From the NCBI GenBank assembly GCA_947479085.1, contig CANJYB010000002.1, forward strand, positions 186,001-250,000: 64,000 nt of DNA, written 5' to 3'. The notes beneath the pieces are model-generated. The model worked only from the letters and a program-made list of their open reading frames with translations, was not told the DNA's origin and made no database searches. Position numbers and translations under genes: made by a program. Below are positions 1 through 8,881 of the stretch, in pieces (position 1 is the stretch's first letter; each line of letters starts with the position of its first letter). The DNA comes from Bacteroidota bacterium. GTDB lineage: Bacteria; Bacteroidota; Bacteroidia; 2-12-FULL-35-15.

Positions 1-437
1 CCTCTTGCCTCAAAGGTATTACGAATACCTCCGTTCGGAAAGCTGGAAGCATCAGGCTCCTGCTGTACCAATTGGCTGCCGCCAAAACGTTCGATGGCTC
101 GGCCTTTTTCAGTTGGTTCAAAAAATGCATCGTGCTTTTCGGCCGTTGCTCCTGTTAATGGTTGAAACCAATGAGTGTAATGGGTTGCCCCTTTTGAGTT
201 GGCCCATGTTTTCATCGAAGCAGCCACCTGGTCTGCCATTTTGCGGTCTATCTGGGTGCCTTTGTCCATGGCAGCCATCACACTTTCAAAAGCCTCATCC
301 GACAAATACTCACGCATGGCATCAATGCCAAATACGTTTTCGCCAAAAAATTCTGATACTTTGTTGTTTGGCATCACTACGTTTACCGGTACTCTCGAAA
401 GAACCGTTTCTAATGCTTTAAATCTATGGAAAGCCAT
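1..437 (-). CDS. glnN: Glutamine synthetase type III, N-terminal part (truncated by window start)
   Basis: Read on the minus strand from the ATG at 437; a stop lies three codons upstream, so this start is well supported. The 145 visible residues carry segments typical of the large type III glutamine synthetase of Bacteroidota: [30 protein letters not shown] and [20 protein letters not shown]. The enzyme makes glutamine from glutamate and ammonia with ATP in the cytoplasm. Type III subunits are about 700-730 residues, so only the N-terminal fifth is here; the catalytic core lies outside the window. Plus-strand open frames across this stretch are shadows. Confidence 0.93.
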   Translation of the reverse strand, partial: MAFHRFKALETVLSRVPVNVVMPNNKVSEFFGENVFGIDAMREYLSDEAFESVMAAMDKGTQIDRKMADQVAASMKTWANSKGATHYTHWFQPLTGATAEKHDAFFEPTEKGRAIERFGGSQLVQQEPDASSFPNGGIRNTFEAR

Positions 438-656
438 GTTTGTTTAATTATGAATTATGAGTTATAAATTATGAATTAAGTTTCGGAGGCAAAAATATTG
501 TTTTTTGGGGTAGGATAAGCAAAAAAGTAATCTTATTTTATCAACACCCCCATTAAAAAGAATAAAATAATGAAAAAATGGTATAAATATTTAAGATGAA
601 GGTAAAAAAAAGGGGGGTGGCAATATTTTTGTTGAAAAATGTTCACTTCTTAAGGT

Positions 657-925
657 GGAAAATTAAAATGGTTTTACAGTCCGACATGGAATATCATTAA
701 GTAAAGGCTTTTAGTGTTTAGTAATTGCCACGACCTTTCGGTCGTGGGTAAATTAAAAAAGCAATTTGGCTTTAGCCAAACCCCTCTATTTTTGGCTAAA
801 GCCAAATTATTCACATTCATTAACCACGACCTAAAGGTCTTGGCAATTAACCCAGCCCATGAATTCCTCCAATAAATGAACATTAACTTAATGATATTGG
901 TGCCGAAGGTGCAGGATGGAAGAAC
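657..925. repeat. Nested palindromic (REP-like) element, family 3
   Basis: The centre carries paired hairpins: a CCACGACC/GGTCGTGG stem near 729-748, TTTGGCTTTAGCCAAA near 764-780, TTTGGCTAAAGCCAAA near 792-808, and CCACGACC/GGTCTTGG near 822-844. The outer hairpins are inverted copies of each other (TTGCCACGACC and GGTCTTGGCAA). Further out, AATATCATTAAGT near 691 is matched inversely by ACTTAATGATATT near 886. The whole is a symmetric palindrome of palindromes with no reading frame. This fits the non-autonomous REP-like elements common in Bacteroidota intergenic DNA; the family assignment is inference. Confidence 0.6.
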
Positions 926-952
926 CATTAAAATTATCCTGTTTTAAAAGAA

Positions 953-986
953 GCAAAAAAAATCCCGACTTCATGAAGTCGGGATT
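953..986 (-). terminator. Intrinsic terminator after the Spy-like gene
   Basis: A perfect 13-bp palindrome (AATCCCGACTTCA and its complement, 961-986) is flanked by an A-run at 954-960, which becomes a U-run on the minus strand. It lies just past the stop codon at 994. Confidence 0.85.
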
Positions 987-993
987 TGATATA

Positions 994-1548
994 TTATTTA
1001 GGATTAGATGGCGTTGGTTTCACCGCATCAGGCTTTGGGGCTGTAGGGGGCGGAGCAGGAGTTTTTTCCACTTTACCCGGAGCAGGAGGAGGTGTTGCGT
1101 TTGTTGGCGGTGCCGGTGCTGCTGGTGTTGCTGCAGGTGCAACCGGAGGAGCAGGAGGAGGATTCAATTTTCTTCTCTCCGCATTCTCTTTATTTCTCTT
1201 TCTGGCCTCTTCAATGTATTGTTTCTGATGTTCTATTTGTTCAGGTGTTAATAATGCTTTTACATTTTTATCAGCTTCAGCATTTGCTTTTTTAAACTCA
1301 GTTGCAAACGAGTTATTATCATCAGCATATTTTTTTCTTAGTTCATCACGGGATTGCTCGCGTTTTAAAATAAGATCCTTTACTTTTGGTTTTTGCTCCT
1401 CCGTTAAAGCATACTCCTCGGTAAGTTTAGTCATAAATCGTTCTGTACGTTGCTCAGGTGTTTTTTGCGTTGGAGCTTTTTTGTCCTGTGCATTGGTAGT
1501 TGCAAATGCTATGGCTACTGCAACTAAACTTAAAATTATTTTTTTCAT
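994..1548 (-). CDS. Secreted Spy/CpxP-like helical protein with Pro/Ala-rich tail
   Basis: 184 residues. The N-terminus (MKKIILSLVAVAIAFATTNA) is a signal peptide, so the protein is periplasmic. Residues about 25-120 are charged and helical with repeated LT-EQ segments (KLTEEYALTEEQKPKVKDL, LLTPEQIEHQ), the pattern of Spy/CpxP-type periplasmic proteins. The last 60 residues are an extended proline/alanine-rich tail ending TPSNPK. A role in envelope stress or as a periplasmic chaperone is suggested by the pattern only. It forms its own unit: a terminator follows, and the neighbouring upstream gene has its own terminator. Confidence 0.7.
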   Translation of the reverse strand: MKKIILSLVAVAIAFATTNAQDKKAPTQKTPEQRTERFMTKLTEEYALTEEQKPKVKDLILKREQSRDELRKKYADDNNSFATEFKKANAEADKNVKALLTPEQIEHQKQYIEEARKRNKENAERRKLNPPPAPPVAPAATPAAPAPPTNATPPPAPGKVEKTPAPPPTAPKPDAVKPTPSNPK

Positions 1549-1610
1549 AGTTTAATATTTTTTGATGTTAGGACCGTAAAGATATAAAAAGGTTTAATAG
1601 GATTACAAAT

Positions 1611-1648
1611 AAAAAAATCCCGTTTCAATTATGAACCGGGATTTTTTA
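1611..1648 (-). terminator. Intrinsic terminator after the PpiD-like gene
   Basis: Stem AAAAATCCCG (1613-1622) pairs with CGGGATTTTT (1637-1646) around a 14-nt loop, with the A-run on the left giving a U-run on the minus strand. It sits about 30 bp past the stop of the foldase gene. Confidence 0.8.
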
Positions 1649-1677
1649 ACCCTTAAATACTATAAGGTAATTTGTGT

Positions 1678-3882
1678 TTAATAAAATCTTACTAAGTGTT
1701 CAGTAACGTTAGCATTTTGTTTCAATGCGTCATACACTTCGTAATCCACACGTTGCGCCATTTGTGCCACCTGTGAAGATTGTTGTGCTTTGTAATCTTT
1801 TTGCGCAGGAGCATCTGTTTTAGAATCTACATAAACTACAAATACTCCATCGTTACCGGAAATCGGTTTGCTAAGTGTTTGTGCCTTTAAAGCAGAAACA
1901 GTTCCCATAAAGTTTCCGTCCTGTGCCACGTCAGGCGCACCTCCACCAGAACCAAAATTAACGTTGGTATAAGGCTGAGACAATTGAACTTTCATTTTAG
2001 TTGCCAAATCTTCAATTGTTTTTCCGGAAGAAGCATCTGCAAATTCTTTTAATATCATTTCACCCTTTTTCTTTTTAATCACTTTTGCTGTTAATCCTTC
2101 CTTCACATCTTCCATAGTTCCAATTCCTTTTTCCTTGGTATCAGTAATTACACCAACAATAAATTTATCACCAAATTCCTGAGCTTCAGAAACGGTTCCT
2201 TTTTTATTGTCGTATACCCATCTAACCAATGTTCTTGGAGATTCAATACCAGCAATGGTTTTATCGTTTTCTTTTATGTTATCAGCAATACGTTTATTTA
2301 ATTTCTCATCAATTACCGCTTTCTGAAATAATTCGTTGGTATTGTATTTACCAGCAAATTCAGAAGCTTTAACATACACACCTTGCATGGTTTTGCTGCT
2401 CGGTACCACTTTTGTTTCAATAGAAGAAACCTGAACTTTTTGTTGTTTCCCTTTTGAATCTTCAATTTCCATAATGTGATAACCAAACTGAGCTTCAACT
2501 ACCACGATATCTCCTTTTTTGTTATCCAATCCACCATCTTTAAAAGGCTCAACAAATCCGCTTTTTGAATTTACCCATCCATATTCCCCATCTTTCCCCA
2601 TTACAAATTTTTTCGGATTCTTAGGGTCAGGCTGTGCGTTTTTACCTCCCATATCATCAGAGTATTTTGCAACAAAATCTTTGAAATCGCCTTTTTTCTT
2701 TCTTAATAGATTAGCAAGACTATCAGCCATTGATTTTGCCTGTTCTTTTGTCCTGGTTACAGTTGGAGGTGCAGATGCTGCTCCTTTATAAGCAATCAGG
2801 CAATGACGTACTTTGGCAGAGTCAGCAGAATATTTTGTTGATTCCAGTTTGTAAATTTTAAATGAACCATTTTCAAGGAAAGGACCTTTTACAGTTCCTA
2901 CTTCAGCAGTAAACATGGTTGAATCTATTATCGGAGATAAAGTTCCTTTGGTATGAAAAGTCAAATCATAATTTCTGGTTTCAGATTCTGAAATAACAAA
3001 AGCAGAATCTTCAGAGGTTTTTTTAGTTTTGAACTCTTCAGCAGTATTTTCCATCGCTTTTTTAGTGGTTTCAAAATCTTCAGGAGAAGGAAGGATATCA
3101 AAAGCAATGTATTCTAATTTGCGGGAAGCTTCCTGTTTAAATTCATTTTGATGTTCTTTGTAATACGAATCAAGTTCAGCATCTGTTGGTTTAATAGTGC
3201 TGTCAGCAATCATTTTATAAGGTTTCATCACAAAACGAACGGTAGCGTTGCTATTGGTTGCTATGTATTCGCGTTTTGCAAAAGCAGAAGGAACGTAAAG
3301 TCCTTTTTTTATAAGGTTATTGTATTTTTCTACTGTACGCACCTGTTTAATGTATTCTTCAAGTTTAGTCCAGCTTTGTTCCTGCTCATCGGTCATTTTT
3401 TGAGTAAATTCCTTAATTTTAGAAGGGCTTACCTGACCTGTCTGAGGGTCAGCAAACATTTGAGAAACTTTTCCTTGCTGGTCGCTAAGGTTACGAACAA
3501 GTGCGCTGTGCGGGTGATCTACCATAAGGTCATAAAGCTCTTCGTCAGAAACGGCAATTCCTAATTTCTGATATTCCTTGTCCATTACCATTTCGTTAAT
3601 GGTTTGGTTCCATACCTGTTGAACAGTCTGATCTGTTTCTTCAGGAGTTAAAGTTGATTTTTGAGTATTCTTTTTTTGATTTTCAAGGGCTTCCTTCACT
3701 TTATTATCAAAAGTATTCCATTCTACAGGATTACCATATATTTCACCAACAGCTCTTTCCGAGCTTCCAAAAATGGAAGAACCTCTTTCAAATAATCCGG
3801 TTAATACAAAAGCTAATAGTGCTAAACCTACTATTGCTACTAATAAACCCGAACGTTTACGTAAACTTTCTAAAACACTCAT
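1678..3882 (-). CDS. ppiD: PpiD/SurA-type peptidyl-prolyl cis-trans isomerase
   Basis: 734 residues, close to the usual length of Bacteroidota PpiD-like foldases (about 700). One N-terminal membrane anchor (about residues 12-31) precedes a SurA_N-type helical region (about 40-250). A parvulin rotamase domain follows at about 355-475, with KVRHCLIAYKG, DFVAKYSDDMGG and GEYGWV segments. A C-terminal helical region contains further substrate-binding segments. It would be anchored in the inner membrane, facing the periplasm, and help fold proteins leaving the Sec translocon. It is transcribed alone with a terminator behind it. Whether it is catalytically active cannot be told from sequence. Confidence 0.9.
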   Translation of the reverse strand: MSVLESLRKRSGLLVAIVGLALLAFVLTGLFERGSSIFGSSERAVGEIYGNPVEWNTFDNKVKEALENQKKNTQKSTLTPEETDQTVQQVWNQTINEMVMDKEYQKLGIAVSDEELYDLMVDHPHSALVRNLSDQQGKVSQMFADPQTGQVSPSKIKEFTQKMTDEQEQSWTKLEEYIKQVRTVEKYNNLIKKGLYVPSAFAKREYIATNSNATVRFVMKPYKMIADSTIKPTDAELDSYYKEHQNEFKQEASRKLEYIAFDILPSPEDFETTKKAMENTAEEFKTKKTSEDSAFVISESETRNYDLTFHTKGTLSPIIDSTMFTAEVGTVKGPFLENGSFKIYKLESTKYSADSAKVRHCLIAYKGAASAPPTVTRTKEQAKSMADSLANLLRKKKGDFKDFVAKYSDDMGGKNAQPDPKNPKKFVMGKDGEYGWVNSKSGFVEPFKDGGLDNKKGDIVVVEAQFGYHIMEIEDSKGKQQKVQVSSIETKVVPSSKTMQGVYVKASEFAGKYNTNELFQKAVIDEKLNKRIADNIKENDKTIAGIESPRTLVRWVYDNKKGTVSEAQEFGDKFIVGVITDTKEKGIGTMEDVKEGLTAKVIKKKKGEMILKEFADASSGKTIEDLATKMKVQLSQPYTNVNFGSGGGAPDVAQDGNFMGTVSALKAQTLSKPISGNDGVFVVYVDSKTDAPAQKDYKAQQSSQVAQMAQRVDYEVYDALKQNANVTEHLVRFY

Positions 3883-4061
3883 TTTTTAAATAATTATATT
3901 GTTTAATTGCTTTTTGATTAAATTTTTTCTCCCGCTTTTTTAAATCGGGGTGCAAATATAAGATTCTTTGTCAAATCCTAAAACTTTTTAAACATTTAAG
4001 GCAAAATAGGCTTTAATTTGAAAGAGGAAGAAAACAGGAGCTTCTGGAAAAAGGAGTAAAT

Positions 4062-4092
4062 AAAAAAAGCGGAGGGGTTAGCTCCGCTTTTT
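4062..4092 (-). terminator. Intrinsic terminator
   Basis: Stem AAAAAGCGGAG (4064-4074) with CTCCGCTTTTT (4082-4092), symmetric A/T tails. It lies 25 bp beyond the stop of the small lipoprotein gene. Confidence 0.85.
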
Positions 4093-4116
4093 AGTCAAAT
4101 TCTTGAACTTTACCTT

Positions 4117-4557
4117 TTAAATCTTTGTAAAATGAAGTTCTTCATTATGCGCAGTATTATCATCTTTTAAGTCAAACTCTGTAGCGGTTTTTGTAATAAT
4201 CAACCAGCCATTGCTTATGTCGTTTAATGGACTGCTGGTTCCAATGTTCATATGAAACTCATTATGGCTATCATCATTACTCCAGGTTCCGCTAGTGGTC
4301 ACTCCCGAAACGGTTGCCGACATGGTACCATTTGCATTAAAAGTAAATGTATAACCACTGAAATTACTGGTATGGTCGTTACTGTTTTCGTGATAATAGG
4401 TTACATGCCACGAACCGGACTCAATAATAGTGGAAGTAGAAGTAGAATTACTACTGCTGTTACTGTTATCATCCGGAGAATTAGACGACTTTTTACATGA
4501 TGTGATAATTAGGGCAAATGCTGCAATTGCCAATAATACTGATATTTTATTTTTCAT
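4117..4557 (-). CDS. Small lipocalin-like outer-envelope lipoprotein
   Basis: 146 residues. The N-terminus ends in a lipobox (ALIITSC, Cys21) followed by KK and a Ser/Asn/Thr-rich linker to about residue 48. The rest (ESGSWHVTYYHEN, YTFTFNANGTM, GTWSNDD, FDLKDDN) resembles the short lipocalin-like / META-type beta proteins common in Bacteroidota. The function is unknown. Transcribed singly with its own terminator. Confidence 0.7.
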   Translation of the reverse strand: MKNKISVLLAIAAFALIITSCKKSSNSPDDNSNSSSNSTSTSTIIESGSWHVTYYHENSNDHTSNFSGYTFTFNANGTMSATVSGVTTSGTWSNDDSHNEFHMNIGTSSPLNDISNGWLIITKTATEFDLKDDNTAHNEELHFTKI

Positions 4558-4735
4558 TGTTTTTTATCTTAGAAATTTATTTATTGTTTTTTTAATGACC
4601 TTTTTAGTTAATGGAAATTACGTTTCTGGGGAATAAATCCCACATTACCCCATGATTTCATATCATATCACTTTTCCCTAAAGGGAAGCAAAAAATAGCA
4701 TGGGTAAAATGTAATTTTAAAAAAAGAAACGCGAA

Positions 4736-5128
4736 TTATGAAACTTGAGGAGGACGCCAGATACTGGCTTGATAGTTTGAGGTTATAAACGATTCTTTCT
4801 TTGCAAAAAAATCATTTTTTGCAATTGCAACGAAACTGAAAATTGATAAAGTAGAATTGTCAGGAACGAACTGGTTAGCGCTATTGGCAATAACATTTTG
4901 CCCTGACTTGAATGGTAACTGATGATCACGGTTATTATCTTTACTGTTATTATCATCAGTTACATAATGCATCTTCAGGAAATTAAAAAAGGAAATGGAA
5001 GGATCGGTTTGCTTGGTTTCAAAGTAATGATCTACCAATACATTCATCTTCAGCAACTCTTTAATATCAGTTGCTGAAAAAAGATAGATAGAAATAAGAA
5101 AAAGGGAAAATGCTTTTTTCACAGGCAC
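4736..5128 (-). CDS. Conserved Bacteroidota hypothetical with C-terminal WRPPQ motif
   Basis: 130 residues, no ATG at the 5' end. It starts at one of two GTG codons (5128 or 5122); the second gives a compact hydrophobic N-terminus, KKAFSLFLISIYLFS. The pattern LLKMNVLVDHYFETK, ISFFNFLKMHYV, a D/N-rich stretch, QLPFKS and the terminal WRPPQ matches a small family that I recall beside heavy-metal efflux genes in Bacteroidota; no efflux gene is visible here. A TATCTTTG box lies on the minus strand immediately upstream of the GTG, so the transcript would be almost leaderless. Function unknown. Confidence 0.6.
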   Translation of the reverse strand: MPVKKAFSLFLISIYLFSATDIKELLKMNVLVDHYFETKQTDPSISFFNFLKMHYVTDDNNSKDNNRDHQLPFKSGQNVIANSANQFVPDNSTLSIFSFVAIAKNDFFAKKESFITSNYQASIWRPPQVS

Positions 5129-5151
5129 AAAGATACGAAAAATGCGCTTTA

Positions 5152-5757
5152 CTATGGTTTCTTAAATAATTTATTGCTTTGACTTATAAAGTCAAGAATT
5201 TCGTCACGGCCTGTCTTCTTTTCGGCTGAGGTGTAAAATACCTTTGGTAATTCGTCCCAATGGGCACCCATGTCTTCCTTATATTTTGTTATGTTGTCAG
5301 CAAATTGCCTTTTAGAAAGTTTATCAATTTTGGTAAATACCATTACAAACGGGATTCCATTTTCGCCCAGCCAGTTCATAAATTCGAGGTCAATTTTCTG
5401 CATCGGAATTCGGGAATCTAAAAGTACAAACATGCACATTAGGTTCGGTCGTTCTAAAATATAATCCTGGAGAAACTTTACCCATGTTTCTTTTCTTTCT
5501 TTTGAAACAGTGGCGTAGCCATATCCCGGCAAATCTACGAGGTACCAGTTAGCATTAATAATAAAGTGATTGATTAATTGTGTTTTTCCAGGCTTGCCCG
5601 AAGTTTTTGCCATGTTATTTCTAACACAAAGCATATTTATCAATGAAGATTTACCTACGTTACTTCGCCCAATAAAGGCATATTCGGGCAATTCGGGTTT
5701 TGGGCATTTTTCCACTTCCGTATTGCTCATTACAAACTGTGCTGTTTTTATTTCCAT
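5152..5757 (-). CDS. engB: Ribosome biogenesis GTP-binding protein EngB (YsxC/YihA)
   Basis: 201 residues, full length. All GTPase motifs are visible: G1 GRSNVGKS (30-37), G2 region with T59, G3 DLPG (75-78), G4 TKID (142-145) and G5 TSA near 176. The DLPGYGYA extension is typical of EngB. It acts in the cytoplasm in assembly of the large ribosomal subunit and is usually essential. The stop is 23 bp from the start of the WRPPQ protein, so the two may be co-transcribed. Confidence 0.95.
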   Translation of the reverse strand: MEIKTAQFVMSNTEVEKCPKPELPEYAFIGRSNVGKSSLINMLCVRNNMAKTSGKPGKTQLINHFIINANWYLVDLPGYGYATVSKERKETWVKFLQDYILERPNLMCMFVLLDSRIPMQKIDLEFMNWLGENGIPFVMVFTKIDKLSKRQFADNITKYKEDMGAHWDELPKVFYTSAEKKTGRDEILDFISQSNKLFKKP

Positions 5758-6048
5758 GGCCTAATTGATAATTTTTTGCGAAAGTAGTCATAATAAGTAT
5801 AAAGTAGGAAGTCCAAAGTCCAAAGTAGTTTTAATACTTCATCCTTCGGACCATCTGCTGACAACTATTTTCTGCTTTTTTTAAGCTTGTGACAATAAAT
5901 TTTAAAATTTAATAGTGGGAATGAAATTGGGTGTTTAGATAAATAACGTGTGTTTTAGGTAAGTAATATTAAAGATTCCAATTATTTAACCCATAAAAAT
6001 TTTTTCTTATAATATTCTAAATAGTAAGCGCTATGAATAAGGTTTGTT

Positions 6049-6981
6049 TTATTTTTTGATATAGGTTACCACGTGTCGTTCTTTCTTGGTTTCGTATATG
6101 TCGGCAATGGTTACCATAATTCCGGTTTCTTCCACATCACCAAAATGAGTATTGGGAGCGGTGCCAAACATTTTCATGGTCAATGAAAGATTCATGTAAG
6201 CATTTACAAGCGGGGGGACATTTTCTCCAAGCGCTCTTACATTTTGGCTCAATATCCGGTGGCCATCTTTATAGCTCAATCCATTAATGGATTTCAAAAA
6301 TTCCGTAACATCCGTTTTAAGCGGAACCGGGGTTTTGGGGTAAACTAATTTTTCAGGGTCTGGAAAATAATATTGCATAAAGGCAATAATCATATCACGG
6401 GCATGCTCATTAAAATGAGTGTACATGGTTACTTTTCCATAAAAATATTTAATATCAGGATTATCAACCACAATTGCTCCCAGTCCATCCCAAAGATTAT
6501 CAAGCGAAAATAAACCTTTTCGGTTATCTATAGCGGGTTGAAATTTGGGTTGAACAAATGAGCGTCCCAATTCAATGGTATAGGGCGTATACTCCTTCAT
6601 AAATTTTTCGGAGAAATTAAAATATTCGGTTGTAGCTAACTGCACCACCCCATCTTTACCTATCGGTGCTTCGCCACATTTAATAAAACGATAACCACCT
6701 ACTATTTCCTTTTCTTCGGGGCTCCATACTATTAACTGTTTATAGGGAGCATTATCAGCAGTATCATAATCATCAATGTCAATGTCTTTGCCTGTTCCAC
6801 CACCCGAAGCACGGAAGGTAACTTCACGCAAACGGCCAATTTCTCTCATTACATTGGGTGAATCATGATGGGTGATTATATAAATTTCATTGTCACCATT
6901 ATTGGTTTCGCGAACAAATCGGTCTTGGGAAAGTTCTGCTTCCAATATGTTTATGGCTATCGGGTCAATAATATTTTGCAT
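6049..6981 (-). CDS. glsB: GlsB-type glycine lipid N-acyltransferase (GNAT fold, OlsB-like)
   Basis: 310 residues. The sequence has the layout of OlsB/hemolysin-like GNAT acyltransferases: MREIGRLREVTFRASGGG, then a DIDDYD segment, then KEIVGGYRFIKCGEA and TIELGRSFVQPKFQ. In Bacteroides, GlsB N-acylates glycine with a 3-hydroxy fatty acyl group as the first step of glycine-lipid (and flavolipin-type) synthesis. The gene follows a PlsC-like gene by 81 bp on the same strand, the arrangement of the split glsA/glsB pair. The assignment to glycine rather than ornithine as substrate is inference from phylum and neighbour. Confidence 0.78.
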   Translation of the reverse strand: MQNIIDPIAINILEAELSQDRFVRETNNGDNEIYIITHHDSPNVMREIGRLREVTFRASGGGTGKDIDIDDYDTADNAPYKQLIVWSPEEKEIVGGYRFIKCGEAPIGKDGVVQLATTEYFNFSEKFMKEYTPYTIELGRSFVQPKFQPAIDNRKGLFSLDNLWDGLGAIVVDNPDIKYFYGKVTMYTHFNEHARDMIIAFMQYYFPDPEKLVYPKTPVPLKTDVTEFLKSINGLSYKDGHRILSQNVRALGENVPPLVNAYMNLSLTMKMFGTAPNTHFGDVEETGIMVTIADIYETKKERHVVTYIKK

Positions 6982-7062
6982 TGTTTTTTATTTTATTTGT
7001 TTTCAATATACCCCAGCAGGTTTTTAAACCCTTTAGAGGGTACACTTAACGTTTATTAATCT

Positions 7063-7935
7063 TTACAACATCTTGATTTTATCTTCCGAATGTAGGGCAT
7101 AAACATGCTGTTTTACCATTTTAGCCCAGTGTTCGGCTGTATGCTCTTTGGTAAATGTCTCCCACGAAATTTCCTTTCCAAAAGTAAAAGTAATTGTTTT
7201 CCCTCTTTGTTTATACATTTCATCGGGTAAATAAAACATTTCCAGGTTTGCTTTAATCCCGAGTTTTTTTCTCCAATAGGCAAAATTGTAAAAGAAATTA
7301 GAATTTTTCGCATCAATATAAACAGGAACAATATTTTTTTTGTACTGAATGGCTTTGGTGATGAAGCTTTTTTTCCAGACAAGGTCTTCAATCACTTTTC
7401 CGTTTTGCCTGCGCGAAACCAGGCCGGCCGGAAAAATCATAATACAATTATCGGAACCATAGACTTCTTCAAACTTTTTGGTATAGTCTCCTGAGTTTTT
7501 CCCGTGTTTATTTACGGGAACAAATAAGGGGTCGAAGTTTTTAAGCGCCATCAGCAAGTCATTCACAAAAAACCTCACATCTTTTCTGTAAACCCCGACT
7601 GCTTTTATCATAGCCACACCATCAAGTCCACCCAGCGGATGATTGGCGGCCATAATAATGCCTCCTGTTTCCGGAATGTTTTCAGTACCTTTTGTTTTGA
7701 TGGTAATGTCAAATTCCTCCATGGTAGCATCCACAAAATCCAATCCCCAGCGGTTTTTATTTCGAAAGGAAGCATCGTTCAGTTCATCCTGATGAATGGT
7801 TCTTTTAATGTAATTTAGAATAAATTGTGGTAAAAGCTTGTAAAGCTTTGGGTTTTTAATTGAAAGGGCTTTTTCCACATCAATTAATTTATCCTGTTTG
7901 TTCTCGAAAGTAGAGTCAGAAACCTTGTTTGGCAT
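7063..7935 (-). CDS. glsA: GlsA-type O-acyltransferase (PlsC-like) of glycine lipid synthesis
   Basis: 290 residues. It has a PlsC-like acyltransferase core: NHPLGGLDG (about 98-106, with His99 and Asp105), FVPVNK (about 138-143) and FPAGLVSRR (about 168-176). The spacing between His and Asp is five residues rather than the usual four of the HX4D motif. Its partner just downstream is the GNAT protein GlsB; together they would add the amide- and then the ester-linked acyl chains of glycine lipids at the inner membrane. Flavobacteria fuse both domains (GlsF); here they are separate, as in Bacteroides. Confidence 0.75.
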   Translation of the reverse strand: MPNKVSDSTFENKQDKLIDVEKALSIKNPKLYKLLPQFILNYIKRTIHQDELNDASFRNKNRWGLDFVDATMEEFDITIKTKGTENIPETGGIIMAANHPLGGLDGVAMIKAVGVYRKDVRFFVNDLLMALKNFDPLFVPVNKHGKNSGDYTKKFEEVYGSDNCIMIFPAGLVSRRQNGKVIEDLVWKKSFITKAIQYKKNIVPVYIDAKNSNFFYNFAYWRKKLGIKANLEMFYLPDEMYKQRGKTITFTFGKEISWETFTKEHTAEHWAKMVKQHVYALHSEDKIKML

Positions 7936-8028
7936 AATTATTAAAAGTTCACAAATCTAAATTATTTTTCAATAAAACGGTGAAGTAATTTGTTTCCAGT
8001 AAAGTATTAGTTGGTAGAAAACTATATT

Positions 8029-8691
8029 TTATGGTTCTTCAATAAAAGAAAGTTTGGTTTTCTGATACTTTTGCTGAAGTACCCATATTCTTAAATTCAC
8101 GGTGGTTTCAAAAGGGCCGTCAATTGCAGCTAAGTTGACCAGCCAGGCGGGTATATTTCCCCCGGGATGCACCAGAAGTTGGTATTCACAATTAACAAAA
8201 CCATTTTTCATTGGCGTAAGCGTCCAAACAGCCTTGAACTGTGTTATTCTAACATGACCTTCTACTTTTGGTATAAATCCCGGCACACAGGTAGAAGTTT
8301 GAACCACGACTTTGGTCTTAGGGTCCTGCACCACTTTTACATGCACCACAAAATCCCTGTTATCAATAGGCCATGGAGCCAGTACATTCTGATAATAATA
8401 ACCTTCTGATTCGCTGATTTTCTTAACTAAATAAGACTTTCCGCATTTATATACCCATTTTGGGTACGTTTCTCTGTCTTCCAAGAGTGCGATAAAGCCA
8501 GAAAGGGTTGTTTTTATCTGAGTTACTGCTTTTAGTTCCTTAATTGAGGAGGTATCCAAATCCCGGTTATAAACTGCTACTCCATCGCTGTATTTTTTCA
8601 AGGTCCACTCGCCTGAAATGTAATAGAATGAGGTGAAAGAAAGGAAAAGGAGCAGAAGTGAAAAGTACCCGAAAAATTTATTTTTGGTCAT
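8029..8691 (-). CDS. START-domain lipid-binding-like secreted protein
   Basis: 220 residues. A hydrophobic N-terminus (about residues 8-25) acts as signal peptide or anchor. The remainder has START-domain hallmarks: GVAVYNRDLDTSSIKELKA, WVYKCGKSYLVKKISESEGYYYQNVLAPWPIDNRDFV, and a late FVNCEYQLLVHPGGNIPAWLVNLAAIDGPF. START proteins form a hydrophobic pocket for lipids; the ligand here is unknown. It lies 94 bp upstream of glsA on the same strand, so a lipid-related link is possible but unproven. Confidence 0.8.
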   Translation of the reverse strand: MTKNKFFGYFSLLLLFLSFTSFYYISGEWTLKKYSDGVAVYNRDLDTSSIKELKAVTQIKTTLSGFIALLEDRETYPKWVYKCGKSYLVKKISESEGYYYQNVLAPWPIDNRDFVVHVKVVQDPKTKVVVQTSTCVPGFIPKVEGHVRITQFKAVWTLTPMKNGFVNCEYQLLVHPGGNIPAWLVNLAAIDGPFETTVNLRIWVLQQKYQKTKLSFIEEP

Positions 8692-8758
8692 TTTTTATAA
8701 GATAAGGGTGCAATAATTGACCCTAAAAGTAAGAAAAATTAATGATTTTATAAAACCC

Positions 8759-8785
8759 ATGCAACCTTTTACGTAAAAATTGCAT
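8759..8785. promoter_or_regulatory. 27-bp dyad in the divergent gap
   Basis: ATGCAA-CC-TTTTAC is followed directly by GTAAAA-A-TTGCAT, so two blocks of 6 bp are each perfectly mirrored about one centre. It sits between the divergent START-domain gene and YqeY gene, 68 bp upstream of the former. The symmetry and position fit an operator; no regulator is known. Confidence 0.35.
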
Positions 8786-8839
8786 CTATATATATGATTA
8801 GAAGATTAAAATTTTTATAAAACCACCACCCAAAGGTTT

Positions 8840-8881
8840 CACGCCCCATAATAGCTGAAAAGTTATTTAGGGGCGTTTTTT
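8840..8881 (+). terminator. Terminator-like hairpin without an upstream plus-strand gene
   Basis: Stem ACGCCCC (8841-8847) pairs with GGGGCGT (8870-8876) and is followed by TTTTT on the plus strand only. There is no plus-strand gene upstream; the YqeY gene starts 55 bp downstream. It could be an attenuator in the YqeY leader or the end of a small RNA starting near 8790. Confidence 0.5.

Larger units (their letters stand above)
438..993. other. Non-coding stretch with palindromic element
   Basis: This gap lies between the start of the glutamine synthetase and the end of the Spy-like gene. At 447-480 there are short direct repeats of an aattatgaatta-type word, followed by plain AT-rich sequence. 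From about 657 to 925 it holds a nested palindromic element (separate entry), and at 953-986 a terminator. Short open frames here have no protein-like composition. Confidence 0.6.

Noticed and set aside
5-447. Plus-strand genes at the window start
   Set aside because: They are shadows of the glutamine synthetase III coding strand, which shows clear family motifs.
916-1295. Cys/Arg-rich plus-strand reading frames
   Set aside because: They are opposite the Pro/Ala-rich tail of the Spy-like protein; composition is a by-product of that tail.
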